Shown one piece after another: positions 10,019 through 19,272 of a stretch of DNA of 27,457 bases. Source of the stretch: Antrodiella citrinella (taxonomy: Eukaryota > Basidiomycota > Agaricomycetes > Polyporales > Steccherinaceae); NCBI GenBank assembly GCA_004802725.1, contig SGPM01000355.1:1-27457 (forward strand). Direction: 5' to 3'. The notes under the pieces are model-generated. The model searched no databases. It was not told where the DNA came from and saw only the letters and a program-made list of their open reading frames with translations. The translations under genes and the position numbers were made by a program. Position 1 is the first letter of the stretch. Each line of letters opens with the position of its first letter.

Positions 10019-12900
10019 ATGATGCACTGGCACGGTGTAGGCTCAGTCAGCTCTCCCATAGTCATATCTGACGATGAGGATGAATGCTTGGTTGAGAATG
10101 CGCTGGAAGACAGGCTGTCTGACCGTCAAGATGCCCCGGAAGGACCGGTCGAACCATTCGATTACGGAGAAGAGTCCGACTTTCGCGACCAAGCACAAGT
10201 TTCGGATCGACATTCGGAGGCTACTGAAGTCAATGATTTCTTGAAGAAAGGTGCGCTATGAGTTTGTGGATGTTCAGTTCTGGTGAGCAGATTTGATTTC
10301 GTTTCAGGACCGAGGATGCGTGGAGATCGAAAACGCAAAAGGGCTCAAGAATTGCCTGAAAGTATGTCTGAGCAATACCAACATGTTCCCAAAGTTGCGC
10401 TCGGCGTCCCAAACCCAAAGAAGAAACAGAAAATGGTCGGGGTTTTGAGGGAAAACGGTGGAGTAGAAAGCAAGCAAGCAAAGAAGAGGCGACGCAAACG
10501 CGAGCGGGCCAAGGTTGAAGCTACTGCCGCACTGACAGCGGCGGCACCTCGACTCCCTGCCAGGCTTCCCTCTCCAAGACACCACACTCCTCCCCCATAC
10601 CATCCAATAGCTAGCACCAGTCGCATTCCCGCCAAGCCTCCATCACGAATTCGTTCTCACTCGATCGCAGAGCCGGCTCGGCCCCTTTCTCCGCAAGCCG
10701 ATCCATCCAATAGGCCTACGCTGCATCCTATTCATTCACTTCACCACGATTATGCCTTTCCTCCTCCTCCCGCACCATTGCCTCCCATCCACTTCCCCAT
10801 ATTACCTGATTTCATTCCACCTTACGCCCCGCCACTGCCTACGATGAGTTCCGCCGTTGGAGGCTTCTCTCGTTCCTTGAACCCACTGCCGCTACTTCCG
10901 AGTATGAGCTTTGCTGAGGCGAGATCTCACGAGCCACTTCCAACGTCCGCATCGCAGGCGTCCAGCTCAAGTATACCTCGCAACGTAGTGAAGAAGATCA
11001 TAGGCATGACGGCGGACCCAGAGGATTTGAAAGGCCATGGCATATTTTCAGACAGCGTGGCTCAGTCTCCTCCTTTGGATCGCACTTTGGTTTTGGAGTG
11101 TCTTCCGAAGAAGCTACGAACCGTGGAATTCGTACAGACGTGGGCAAGCTATTTTGGCTCTAACCATGTCGAAATCAACGCCAAGGGAAAAGCACTAGTA
11201 GTCTTTGGAGATCCTCAGGTGGCGCGAGAGGCGTGGTCGAGTCCTAGACTACCTATCGACGACGGCAGGGAGCATATCCGGGCTTACTGGTATCGAGTTA
11301 CGGGCGATTTTGAGGAGGGAGAGATCGAGGAATGGGAGGTGGAAGGTATCAACAAGTTACAGGCCAAGACGACACAGCCTAGACCGCCACCACTTAAGGG
11401 ATCTGGCAAGAAGAAGGGGTCCAACAAACGCGACGCGACTGCGCCCAAACCCGTTCCTTCTTTCCATGGACCGAAGTTTGCTGCGTATGCATCGTCTCCC
11501 GCGAAGATACATCCCTCTCGGATGGCTTATTTCCTTCCCTCCAATTATCATAGATCTCCGCCGATATTTGCGAGCCCCGTCGGTCGCGTTGTTGACCTTA
11601 TTGATGATGCCATGGACATTGGCTCCGATGATGGCTACGGTCTTCCACCGCCGTTTGACAACGAGCCCAGCTCGCTCAACACTACTCGCGCAGACGCCAT
11701 CTCCCTGTCCTTCAGCGAAACCCAGTCGTACGCAGCATCTCCCGAGACAGGTGCCTCCAATCTACAAGGGGAGTCTGTCCACCCAGACGATGTTATACCA
11801 GAAGACCTTGCTCATTCGGATGATCTCATACCTCCGCTTCGAACTCTTGCATCTTTCCTGCCTGGCTTTCAAGATCCCAGTCCATCTCCGGACGATGCAC
11901 TGGGAACACATCGAACCCTTGCCTCTTTTCTTCCTGACTTTCAAGATCCTGAGCCATCTCCGCCAACGACGCCAGACGCAATTATACTTTCCTCGCCTCC
12001 TGTAGAGTCTCACCTTACTACCTCCAGTGTGGACGCCCTTCTTCCCAAACCGAGCGCCACTTTGTTGGCCAGACAAAAGATGCTGGAGGAGAAGATTGCT
12101 CGTGGTCGCAAGGAGATCGCTGCTCGCAGTGTCACTCAGCCTAGCACTGATGTATCTATTCCCATCGCGACCACGGACAATACGCAAACTGCAGGCGGTT
12201 CGTCAAGCTCTGTTGTTTTTGGTGTCTCCAGGTCCAAGGACAATACGGCGAGCAATGCGGCAGCAGATATGTCGGCACTTAGACAATTGGTCCAAGCTTC
12301 GAAGAAAACAAAGGGCATTATTCGTGGTTGCGCACTTGATCCAGCGCCTAACTCCGAGAACAATACACCTTCGCTTCCTATAAAACTTTCGACACCTCCC
12401 CCCAGAGAGCCATCACCACCGCCACCGACAAGTGCTACGTCACAAACGGCCAATCTTGAGGATTTGGCCACTTCATTCATCGCTGCAAGCATTCAATCCG
12501 TCGTCACCACCCCTTCTCTTCCACTCTCCTTACCCGCGAATCCTCCTTCAATGACGCCGAAAGCCGTACTCGCTGCCAAGCAAGCTGCGCTGGACAAGCA
12601 TATCTCGGAGTCAAAGCAGCTCATGACAAAGCTTTCCACGGCTAAGACGAAGGCTGAGAAAGACGTCATTATGGCTGAGCTGAGAGCAAGTTCGAGGTGC
12701 GTGGCATGTAGAGTTCTAATGTGGGCGTGAGTCCGGCTGAAGGGTTGTACAGGAGAGCGGAGGACGCCATGAAGGCTTATTCTACAGCGGCGGCTATGCC
12801 CTCAGAAGACAAGCGGCCATTGTTCCCGCGCAAAACGACGTGGCCCAATACCAAGGAGATGTTTGTTTTAGAACTTTCCGATGACGAAGACGAGGAGTAA
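10019..12900 (+). CDS. Disordered RRM protein resembling RBM26/27 (Rmn1), with candidate SIMs at both ends
   Basis: Three exons fit: 10019-10250, 10308-12696 and 12753-12900, totalling 2769 bases and 922 residues. The extreme N-terminus has PIVISDDEDE (residues 13-22) and the extreme C-terminus FVLELSDDEDEE (911-922). Both match the hydrophobic-core-plus-acidic pattern of SUMO-interacting motifs. Basic clusters (KKKQKM, KQAKKRRRKRERAK) suggest a nuclear location. A degenerate RRM spans about 336-405, with RTLVLECLP as the RNP2-like strand, GKALVVFGD as the RNP1-like strand and a terminal AYWYR. A charged helix near 826-875 (ALDKHISESKQLMTKL) resembles the helix after the RRM in RBM26/27, factors of nuclear exosome targeting. 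The CCCH finger of that family is not seen. Two copies of RTLASFLPxFQDPxPSP lie near 589 and 612. The rest is Pro/Ser-rich. ATG 10022 is an equally possible start. Coding status is strong; the family link is tentative. Confidence 0.8.
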
Positions 12901-13563
12901 AAGTGTGAAGAGCGTGAAGAGCTCGCTGGTAAGTCACAGCCTGAAGCAATCAACAATGGATCTCGGAAGTATTCTATCTCTTTATATTGCGACGTCGGAT
13001 TCTACTCTTCTTTTTCTTGTAAGTGGACCTCCGGTCACACGATCATATATCCTCCGGTGAGTTCAAACTGTCATTTTTGTGTGTGGTCTTCAGTTGGCTG
13101 AATTCCTGCGGTAGTATTCCCCCATCCCCCATCTTTCCACGTCTCCCTCTTGCATCCCCTCATATGATGAAGGGGCACTTCGCCATGGTCCTTAGTATAC
13201 CGCTAGATCCAGATTGTTGCGCCCATTCTTGCCCTTAACGGGTTATGTGGATGGCGTTTCGTGATGGTCTTCGTTCTGGAGCGCATAATACTGTTGTATG
13301 GTTCTCCTTACTTGGGTGATAATGTGTCCATCTTGATCAACCCTCACGAATATCCGTCCTCCACTCAAGTACAATTCGACATTTTGAAAGAGATAATTTA
13401 AAGCTGGAAGTCAGAAGGCAAACAAGCTAGATCATACGCGAACCACTTGATTAGTACGAGGATGATATGTGAATCAGAACAAGACGTAGAAGAAAGGCCA
13501 AAACGTGACGTTCAAAAGGGTATATGGTCCGCAGGACTGCGCGTGAACGACAGTTGAGTAAAG
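12901..13563. other. Convergent intergenic region
   Basis: It lies between the stop of the plus-strand RRM/SIM gene and the stop of the minus-strand membrane protein. Both 3' UTRs are expected here. A short AT-rich stretch with TTTATATTG occurs at about 12980. I see no coding gene. Confidence 0.55.
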
Positions 13564-15113
13564 TCAAACAGGAGGGGAATTAGGGAGTCCAGGGTATGGG
13601 ACCAGAGGAAGAGCAGGGTGGGGAGACAAGTCGTGACGGCCCTCAGTGTAAGGACTGCAAGGCACCTGCGCGGAGACTTGCGCGGAAAAACGATAGGAGA
13701 TGGGGAAGCTGAACCCGCTGTCAAATTCAGCGAAGGTACGATAGACGGGGACGTCTGGAGAGGGTGACTTCTGCTCGTCACTTGCCGGCGGGTTGCTGAC
13801 GACGTCTTTGTGGTCTGCGGCGCTGGGGTTCGCTGGGTTGTTGCGCATGATGGAATCAGATGAAGTGAACAGCGTTTCTAAAGAGGATATGTGAGTGAGA
13901 AACTTGGAATCGGCAGAGAGTGGGGGAACGCACGACGTTGAAGCCACTCCTTGAGAGGACTATGAATCCTTCTTCTTCTGGTGCTGCGCCATTTACTCCA
14001 CCACAGAACGTACGCCAAAGCGACCAGCAGCATGAGCATAACGGTGCCTAGTATAGCGCCCACAATGATCGTCACCGTCTTTGATACGAACTCGTCTGGT
14101 GGAAGATCGTCGTGCAGACCCACGCCAGAAGCTACGGGCAACGCGGGTCCACCGCTGCCGCATACAAACAAATAGTCGAGAGTGTATGGACTTCCATTGC
14201 TCGTAACGTTAATTGTCAGGGTGTGTTCTCCGGGTGTGAGCTGCGAAGACTGAAAGAACTGTTGGTTTGGGATATCTTGGGTAGCGACGGGTAAGGGAAG
14301 CACTGTCGGAGGGGAGGTATCGATGGTGTATGCAGCCGTAGCCGGCGGCACCGTAGCATTGCTAGCGTGCACGATGCCCACGATAATGATCATGGAGCCT
14401 ATGAAGCAGATGAGCACCGTAGGTAACGTAGAACATGTGTGCGAAACGCACCGTTGAAGTTGATGGCAACTTCGGAACCTGCTGTCTCGGTGGTATGAGT
14501 CGTGGTAGTAAACCCAGTAGGATCTTTTGTTTCTAGCGTCCAGAGTCCCGTGTATTGCAAACGGCCATCATTCTCGTTCACGAATTGACATCCTACACGA
14601 GTAATCGGTGGTCCGGAAGGACCAGGACCTTTGCCTGAGCTAGGGGATTGTCCGTTGCCTGAGGTAGGGGGTTGTCCATTGCCTGAGGTAGAGGGTTGTC
14701 CATTGCCTGAGGTAGGGGGTTGTCCATTGCCTGAGGCAGGGGGTTGTCCATTCCCGCCGTTGAAAGGGTTACCTGTCACAGGATGCAAACTATCAGCAAC
14801 GTTGCACCGACAGATAGAAGTGCTCTTACCGTTGTTGTTGCTGGTAGCACTGCTAGCGTTGTTGCCATTGCCGTTATTGTTATTTGAGTTGGAAGAACTG
14901 GAATCATTACTGGAAGAACCGGAGTCTTTTCCATTCGAATTATTATCAGTGCTGTCATCCTTTTCGTCTTTATCACTATCACCGTCGGAGCTGTCGTCCA
15001 GGACTTCGTCTTTCGACGCACTTCGACGACACTTGACTCTGGGAACATGAGCGAATTCTGTGGACATGTCAGCGCGCTCTGCCTCAACAGTAATACGAAC
15101 GCTTACTTCTCAT
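13564..15113 (-). CDS. Single-pass membrane protein with beta-sandwich-like ectodomain
   Basis: The best minimal model has exons 15113-15107, 15057-14830, 14772-14452, 14398-13937 and 13877-13564, totalling 1332 bases and 443 residues. The order is an acidic Ser/Asn/Asp-rich tract, then five copies of an NGQPPTSG-type repeat, then an extracellular domain. That domain has LQYTGLWTLE, VAINFNGSMIIIVG and an ending of FFQSSQLTPGEHTLTIN and YTLDYLFVC. This pattern is common in expanded agaricomycete surface-protein families of unknown role. One membrane helix (VTIIVGAILGTVMLMLLVAL) is followed by WWSKWRSTRRRR, so the C-terminus should face the cytoplasm. The cytoplasmic tail is Pro/Ser-rich. No signal peptide is visible, and the start is uncertain: two further possible exons upstream (to about 15305) keep the frame open but give no ATG I trust. 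Confidence 0.65.
14635..14758. repeat. 24-bp coding minisatellite, about five copies
   Basis: The unit GGTTGTCCATTGCCTGAGGT plus four bases recurs about five times with few differences. On the minus strand each unit encodes eight residues of the form SGNGQPPT. It lies between the acidic tract and the ectodomain of the membrane protein, where it would act as a flexible spacer. Confidence 0.9.
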
Positions 15114-16132
15114 TCTCAGAGGAGTCCTGTGAAACAAAAATCTGGGCCGATTATCGAATCGAACACCAGAAGAGATAGAATGAATCATCATCCGCCTAAG
15201 TTCAGATGTAAGCCGGTACATGAACAGGGGACCACGCAAGTACTCACATCGAGCGGTGGAGATGCGTTCGACTCGAGGAAAGGGGAGGAGGATACCAGGA
15301 TGCAACGATACCCAGGTCTGCAGGCCTTTTAACTGTTGTTACATAGTGGGTTTCCTCTCTTCGACCCGATGCATTGGGTGTACATGTGCTCCTGCAATGC
15401 AACGGAGGGACACCGTGCGGCATTCTGTGCGAGCCTCCGAACTGAATTGTTGTTCCTTGGAAGAGAATAAAGGCATGACGACCAGGACAGTCATCCGTTC
15501 CGCACAGAAAGCACGGTGGTACTCGAGTGGTACTCTTAGCAACTGGTGAAGATGACGATTACCACCGACACGTCCGCTGTAGCCGAATATTCAACGTCCG
15601 CATTGTTTCCGAACTCCGACTCCCGGGCTCGACTCACTCCTAACGACCTTGCTGCAAACACAACTCGCAAATCATGCCTTCCCTACGGTCCAGACATGTC
15701 CTGTTCTATCACTATGAGCTACAGACAGACCGGATACAATGCTTTCACTCTGCAGTCAGGCAGACTGATCACGCACGCAATGTTAATTCAAGAACTTCAC
15801 TGCACCGTCTTAGTTTACAGAGGACGATGTCAACGCATCTGTCTCGCTATATATTGTATGTTTTACTATTTTCACGTTGCGTGTGCTCACCATCATGCAC
15901 TGGAACATAGTGCAACGACGCAATCTACGGGTGCGAGGATGTGCCGGAAACGGTCGAAGCACTTCGCAGAAAAGGGCCCTTACCTGACTGGTGTACGCTC
16001 TGGGGGCCCAACCAAACGACAGAAGAAATATTTAAAGCGAGACCAGACTAGCGTTACATCGATGTCATAGTCAAGGATAAATCAACCGCTCTTATTTCAT
16101 TGTCCACCGTCGTACTTACTCCTATTTTGTAA
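15114..16132. other. Unresolved region upstream of the membrane protein and kinase-like pseudogene
   Basis: The left part may hold 5' exons or UTR introns of the minus-strand membrane protein; GTGAGT...TTAG and GTGTTC...CACAG pairs near 15130-15245 look like introns. Positions about 15930-16130 on the plus strand have a coding-like frame (VPETVEALRRKGPLPDW, then TTEEIFKARPD, then a stop). This could be a decayed 5' end of the neighbouring kinase-like gene. No intact gene is supported. Confidence 0.4.
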
Positions 16133-17440
16133 GGTTGGCCTCCCTCGTTTCTGGCTACACCCCAACATTTTGTGAAGCTTCAAGAAGACGAAAACACTGC
16201 TATTCAGTGTGGAAGATCTCGCGATCATAATGAGTCGTTGATTGGTACCCCTGTTACTCTGTTGGAACCCATTCTTGCTGGGTTCAAGGATTATGCTCAG
16301 TTCGGTGCCCTGACCAAGGCGGACCTCGCGTGCGCTGTGGAGCTATCTCAAGCTATGGCGGATATCTTCGTCGATCAGGGTCGCCGGATGCGGCGCTTCT
16401 GTGATATCCTCCACCGACACAAAGTTGCTCCAATCGTTTTCGGGGACGTAAGGGACGATCTTCGTCCTATTGGCGGGACAGTGTCCATTCATTTCCCGGA
16501 GTTCGATAGGAGCTTTCCTGTTGTGATCTTAGAGGGAACGAGCGAGGTCGGGGTCTCGTACCTAGGATCTGAACCATATTTTCAAGGGCTATTCAATCAT
16601 TCGGGCACTGTCTCTCGTGCAGACAAGGCAAGTCCTACCAAGAGAACACTCTCGAATTTCCCTTGCATATATTAATTCAGGTCTTTGATCCGTCGGTCCC
16701 TTTATGCTCCACGAGATATGTGGGTCACTAACTTTGTGATAGGACCGTATGTTGCGGCTGCTGGAGCAGTATATTCATCAGCCGGATATGTGTCTCAGCC
16801 ACTTACAAATGCCCTATGTCTCCATTTCCATCCGACAGATACTATCGCGTTGGAACAACTGTCACGTTTTATTGGTGGACTACGCATGGCAATTGAGGCA
16901 CTCCGACACTATCATACGTCCGGCGCGTTCAATACTACCCCTCACCGTCAATTGAACTTTCCGTACCACACATCCTTCGGCGATGACGTGCACTTCACCT
17001 ACATTCGTCAAATCGACATGCACTGCACCTTCCGCGCACAGATAGCAGACTCAGGCGCTTACGTTTGCATCAAGTTCGTGCAAGGCCTAGGACCATACAA
17101 CGAAGATGTGCACAAGGCGGCATCCATCCCTGACGTTGCGCCTACCATGTTAGCAGTCAAACACCTCGCCGCCGGATGGACGATGCTTGTGATGACAGAT
17201 CTCTCCGATACGCACCGTCCGCTTGACCGAGGACAAGACGACACAACCGCGGTTTACCAGTCTCTCGAGGTGGCACTCGACTCGCATTACGTCGGCTTCA
17301 TGCATGACAACGTTAGGAACACGAATATTTTTGTTCCGAAGGATGGCGACTTGATTAGGACAAAACGGAAAGTTGTTGCTTTTGATTCAAGTTGTTCTGG
17401 CGGGAGTGAGACGACTCGGACTCGGTTGGGGTATTCCTAG
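16133..17440 (+). pseudogene. Agaricomycete kinase-like protein, frameshifted and with altered catalytic loop
   Basis: The conceptual product resembles the large protein-kinase-like families of Agaricomycetes, usually multicopy and of unknown role. Recognisable parts are IQCGRSRDHNES, PVVILEGTSEVG, the membrane-like stretch VIGPYVAAAGAVYSS, then GLRMAIEALRHYH, and the lobe with AYVCIKFVQGLGPYNEDVH and WTMLVMTDLSDTHRPLD. An AAG|GCAAGT donor at 16628 with AG at 16680 makes a plausible GC-AG intron. The phase after splicing (VFDPSVPLC) differs from the phase of VIGPYVAAAG, so a frameshift near 16700-16740 breaks the gene. The catalytic loop reads HDNVRNTNIFV where relatives have HGDxRxxNI, so the proton-acceptor Asp is Asn. 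The expected metal-binding motif is only partly kept (AFDSSCSGG), and the frame stops soon after without the usual C-terminus. No ATG at the start is evident. Confidence 0.6.
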
Positions 17441-17859
17441 GCTAGACTTGTATCTAATAACAGCGGTGTTGCGTAAGAAGTTACATTTACACGCAGAAGA
17501 CTGCGCCCGAGTGCCAGTGTCTGAACATATCAGTGAACGCAGCAGCCGCAACAGAGGCGCCTAATCTTATCTGACACCTTCACAACGTTGTACAACCGTG
17601 ACAACACTGGTACAACGTTCAGTGGACCAGGTCCGTAAAAACTCACTCACTCACTCACAATGAACTGCTACAGTACTTTGAGCGCTCAAGAGCTTTGAGG
17701 GTGGACACTATTGGCATTGTACTTGAACGTCTTGACTGGGAGTGTCAAGAGTGCAGACATAGCTGTGAGTCCGGAATGCCGTTCGACAGCAACTGCTGGT
17801 GGTAAAGGTACGTTCGATATATTCACTTGGCGGAGACGAGAATCATCTCATGAATTCAG
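17441..17859. other. Spacer with ACTC microsatellite and first copy of a 24-bp direct repeat
   Basis: It contains (ACTC)n at about 17641-17657 and the first copy of a 24-base direct repeat at 17685-17708. A short coding-like frame (ELLQYFERSRALRVDT) overlaps the repeat. From about 17815 a GTACGTTCG...GAATTCAG segment looks like an intron leading into the Doa10 fragment. No intact gene is seen. Confidence 0.5.
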
Positions 17860-18169
17860 GTGGCTGGCTTCATCATTGTGGAACTCGTGGTGTTCCCGCT
17901 GGATTGGGGGGTCATGCTCGATATTTGCACCGTTTGGCTGTTCCCTCTTGGCAGTTTCCGCGCAAGGACTGCGTTCTTGATGTTTACACCCCTCACCGCG
18001 GCGTTCTACCATTGTGTCCTTGGCACAATGTTCATGTTCGTATGATCTCTTCCCGTTCGAAGTATCATTCGTACTACTAATTTTCTACGCAGGTATCAGT
18101 TCGCAGTTCTTGCCGGATGTTTTTCCATCAGGCGCTCAGGCGCTACTCAAGAGTTTTGAGCGTAGACAC
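17685..18169. repeat. Pair of 24-bp near-identical direct repeats around the Doa10 fragment
   Basis: Positions 17685-17708 and 18146-18169 match at 21 of 24 bases by eye, both beginning CTCAAGAG and ending GACAC. The second copy overlaps the last codons of the degenerate Doa10 reading frame. The span between them is about 437 bases. No terminal inverted repeats were seen at the ends. Confidence 0.6.
17860..18156 (+). pseudogene. Fragment of Doa10/SSM4/MARCH6 ER ubiquitin ligase (membrane core)
   Basis: The intact family member is a 14-helix ER/inner-nuclear-membrane RING-type E3 ligase that degrades misfolded and tail-anchored proteins. Here only a small piece remains: an exon 17860-18035 encoding VAGFIIVELVVFPLDWGVML, then DICTVWLFPLGSFRARTAF and TPLTAAFYHCVLGTMFM. 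Next comes a GT-AG intron (18036-18092) and an exon continuing YQFAVLAGCF before drifting to a stop at 18157. The first exon and the start of the second match the conserved family segment of the pattern ELVVFPLxxGxMLDxCTVxLFP...PLTAxFYHWxxGTMFMYQFAVLL. The RING domain and nearly all helices are absent. Because the intron is retained, it came from DNA duplication or decay of a resident copy, not from a retrocopy. Confidence 0.7.
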
Positions 18170-18565
18170 AGGAATGTGGTGAGTACTGAAATGGACCCGT
18201 ACCAGACGATAGGTCATTGACTGAGCTCATAATAGGTTTCGACGTCAGCAACGGTTTCCAACTTTCAACTTGACTCTATTGGTGTCCCGGCCTCAATTGG
18301 ACCACAAGCAACCAGAGTTACTATTACCTCTTTTAAGTCAGACAATCTGTTGACCTCAGTTCTGTTCGATCTCCGCGAAGCTGGTGCCAATCTTGAATTG
18401 GCCATGTATGCGCCAAACGAGGCACCGGTACCGGTGTGCCAAGTCGCATTCCTCAGGCTCATCCCGAGGATGAGGACACAGGTCATGTTTCGAAATTTTA
18501 CTATTCCCTACACGCAATCCTGGCGGAATCAGTACGTCCCAGATCGTAATTTTTACATACTTTGA
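18146..18565 (+). CDS. Unrecognised coding-like ORF, two exons
   Basis: I do not recognise this sequence. A GT-AG intron at 18179-18235 (GTGAGTACTG...ATAATAG) joins LLKSFERRHRNV in phase with VSTSATVSNFQLDSIGVPAS, which stays open to TGA at 18563-18565. The product has balanced composition, with VLFDLREAGANLELAMYAP and QVMFRNFTIPYTQSWRNQYV, unlike a chance frame. There is no clear ATG start, and the upstream end lies inside the second copy of the 24-base repeat and overlaps the Doa10 fragment in another frame. It may be the 3' end of a broken or chimeric gene. Confidence 0.35.
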
Positions 18566-18921
18566 ACTCTCACGAGCAACCACCATGGCTGACAGCATGA
18601 ACCCTCTCTTGTTCCCCTCCCCCAGCTCGTCGTCACGAATGATCCTAATCTGGACAATTGAGGGTCACTACGCCAATACATATATCCACGCCATCCTTTT
18701 CACCCAATCCACCTATACGCCTGGGCATTGCAATCGCGACCGACACTTGCATCGACTCTGACACGTGGCTGGGATAAGTCGATCGTGTAGTCTGATTGAG
18801 GACACGGCGTGGTCGGCGTCGATGGCTACTATGCAGATATTGGCCTCCCGAAACCTGGTCGCTCGGTCGTATCACCTGTGCTGCAAGAGGCTAATACGAA
18901 CATTACATTCTCTTCAGCTTT
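18566..18921. other. Short spacer
   Basis: It lies between the end of the unrecognised plus-strand ORF and the stop of the minus-strand membrane-protein exon. No feature could be supported; open frames on both strands are short and featureless. Confidence 0.5.
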
Positions 18922-19272
18922 TCACGAAGGCGCCGCAACAGGGAACATCCTCACCATCGTCTCCTCCCAAGGCCACTGCCATTCATCCCCGCGTACACCG
19001 TCCTTTACCAGGTGTACCTCCCAAAGGCCGGGTTCTCGTTCTTCGATCAGCTGTGCTTGTCCTGGGTGTAAAATTGGAGAGAAACATCTTCTGCCAATGT
19101 ACACGCCGATGATTACGACGACAGCGATCAACGACATGAGTCCAACCAAGATTTTGGGTGTATTTGAACTGTCCCGCTCTGTCTTGGAAACGACGAGGCT
19201 AGTACTTGGGAGCGAAATCCCTTCACTGGATGGTATCATGAGGAAGCTGCTTCCGGATAGGCTGCAGTGCGT
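18922..19272 (-). CDS. C-terminal exon of a putative single-pass membrane protein
   Basis: The exon follows a good acceptor (GGTTTTGCAG) and runs in one frame to TGA at 18924-18922. It encodes a Ser-rich stretch, a strong membrane helix (ILVGLMSLIAVVVIIGVYIG) followed directly by RRC. The cytoplasmic tail of about 60 residues is Glu- and Trp-rich (LWEVHL, DEWQWPWEET). The shape resembles fungal surface proteins with a short tail, like the gene at 13564-15113, but the sequence is not clearly related. Upstream exons cannot be joined confidently: all three phases carry stops between about 19290 and 19860, and the best partial stretches there are VTIDESTKNRS and SISVQWRTQEQEADADDF. It may be a multi-exon gene with small exons or a decaying copy. 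Confidence 0.45.
   Translation of the reverse strand, partial: THCSLSGSSFLMIPSSEGISLPSTSLVVSKTERDSSNTPKILVGLMSLIAVVVIIGVYIGRRCFSPILHPGQAQLIEEREPGLWEVHLVKDGVRGDEWQWPWEETMVRMFPVAAPS

Noticed and set aside
10304..10635. Minus-strand open frames opposite the RRM/SIM gene
   Set aside because: Shadow frames of the plus-strand coding exon, with no recognisable features.
11205..12005. A 266-codon plus-strand frame inside the RRM/SIM gene
   Set aside because: It overlaps the main 922-residue frame in another phase, is Arg/Leu/His-rich, and is explained as a shadow.
17860..18156. Interpretation of the Doa10-like stretch as an intact new membrane protein
   Set aside because: It matches only one internal segment of a much larger known ligase, lacks a start codon and stops soon after the conserved part.
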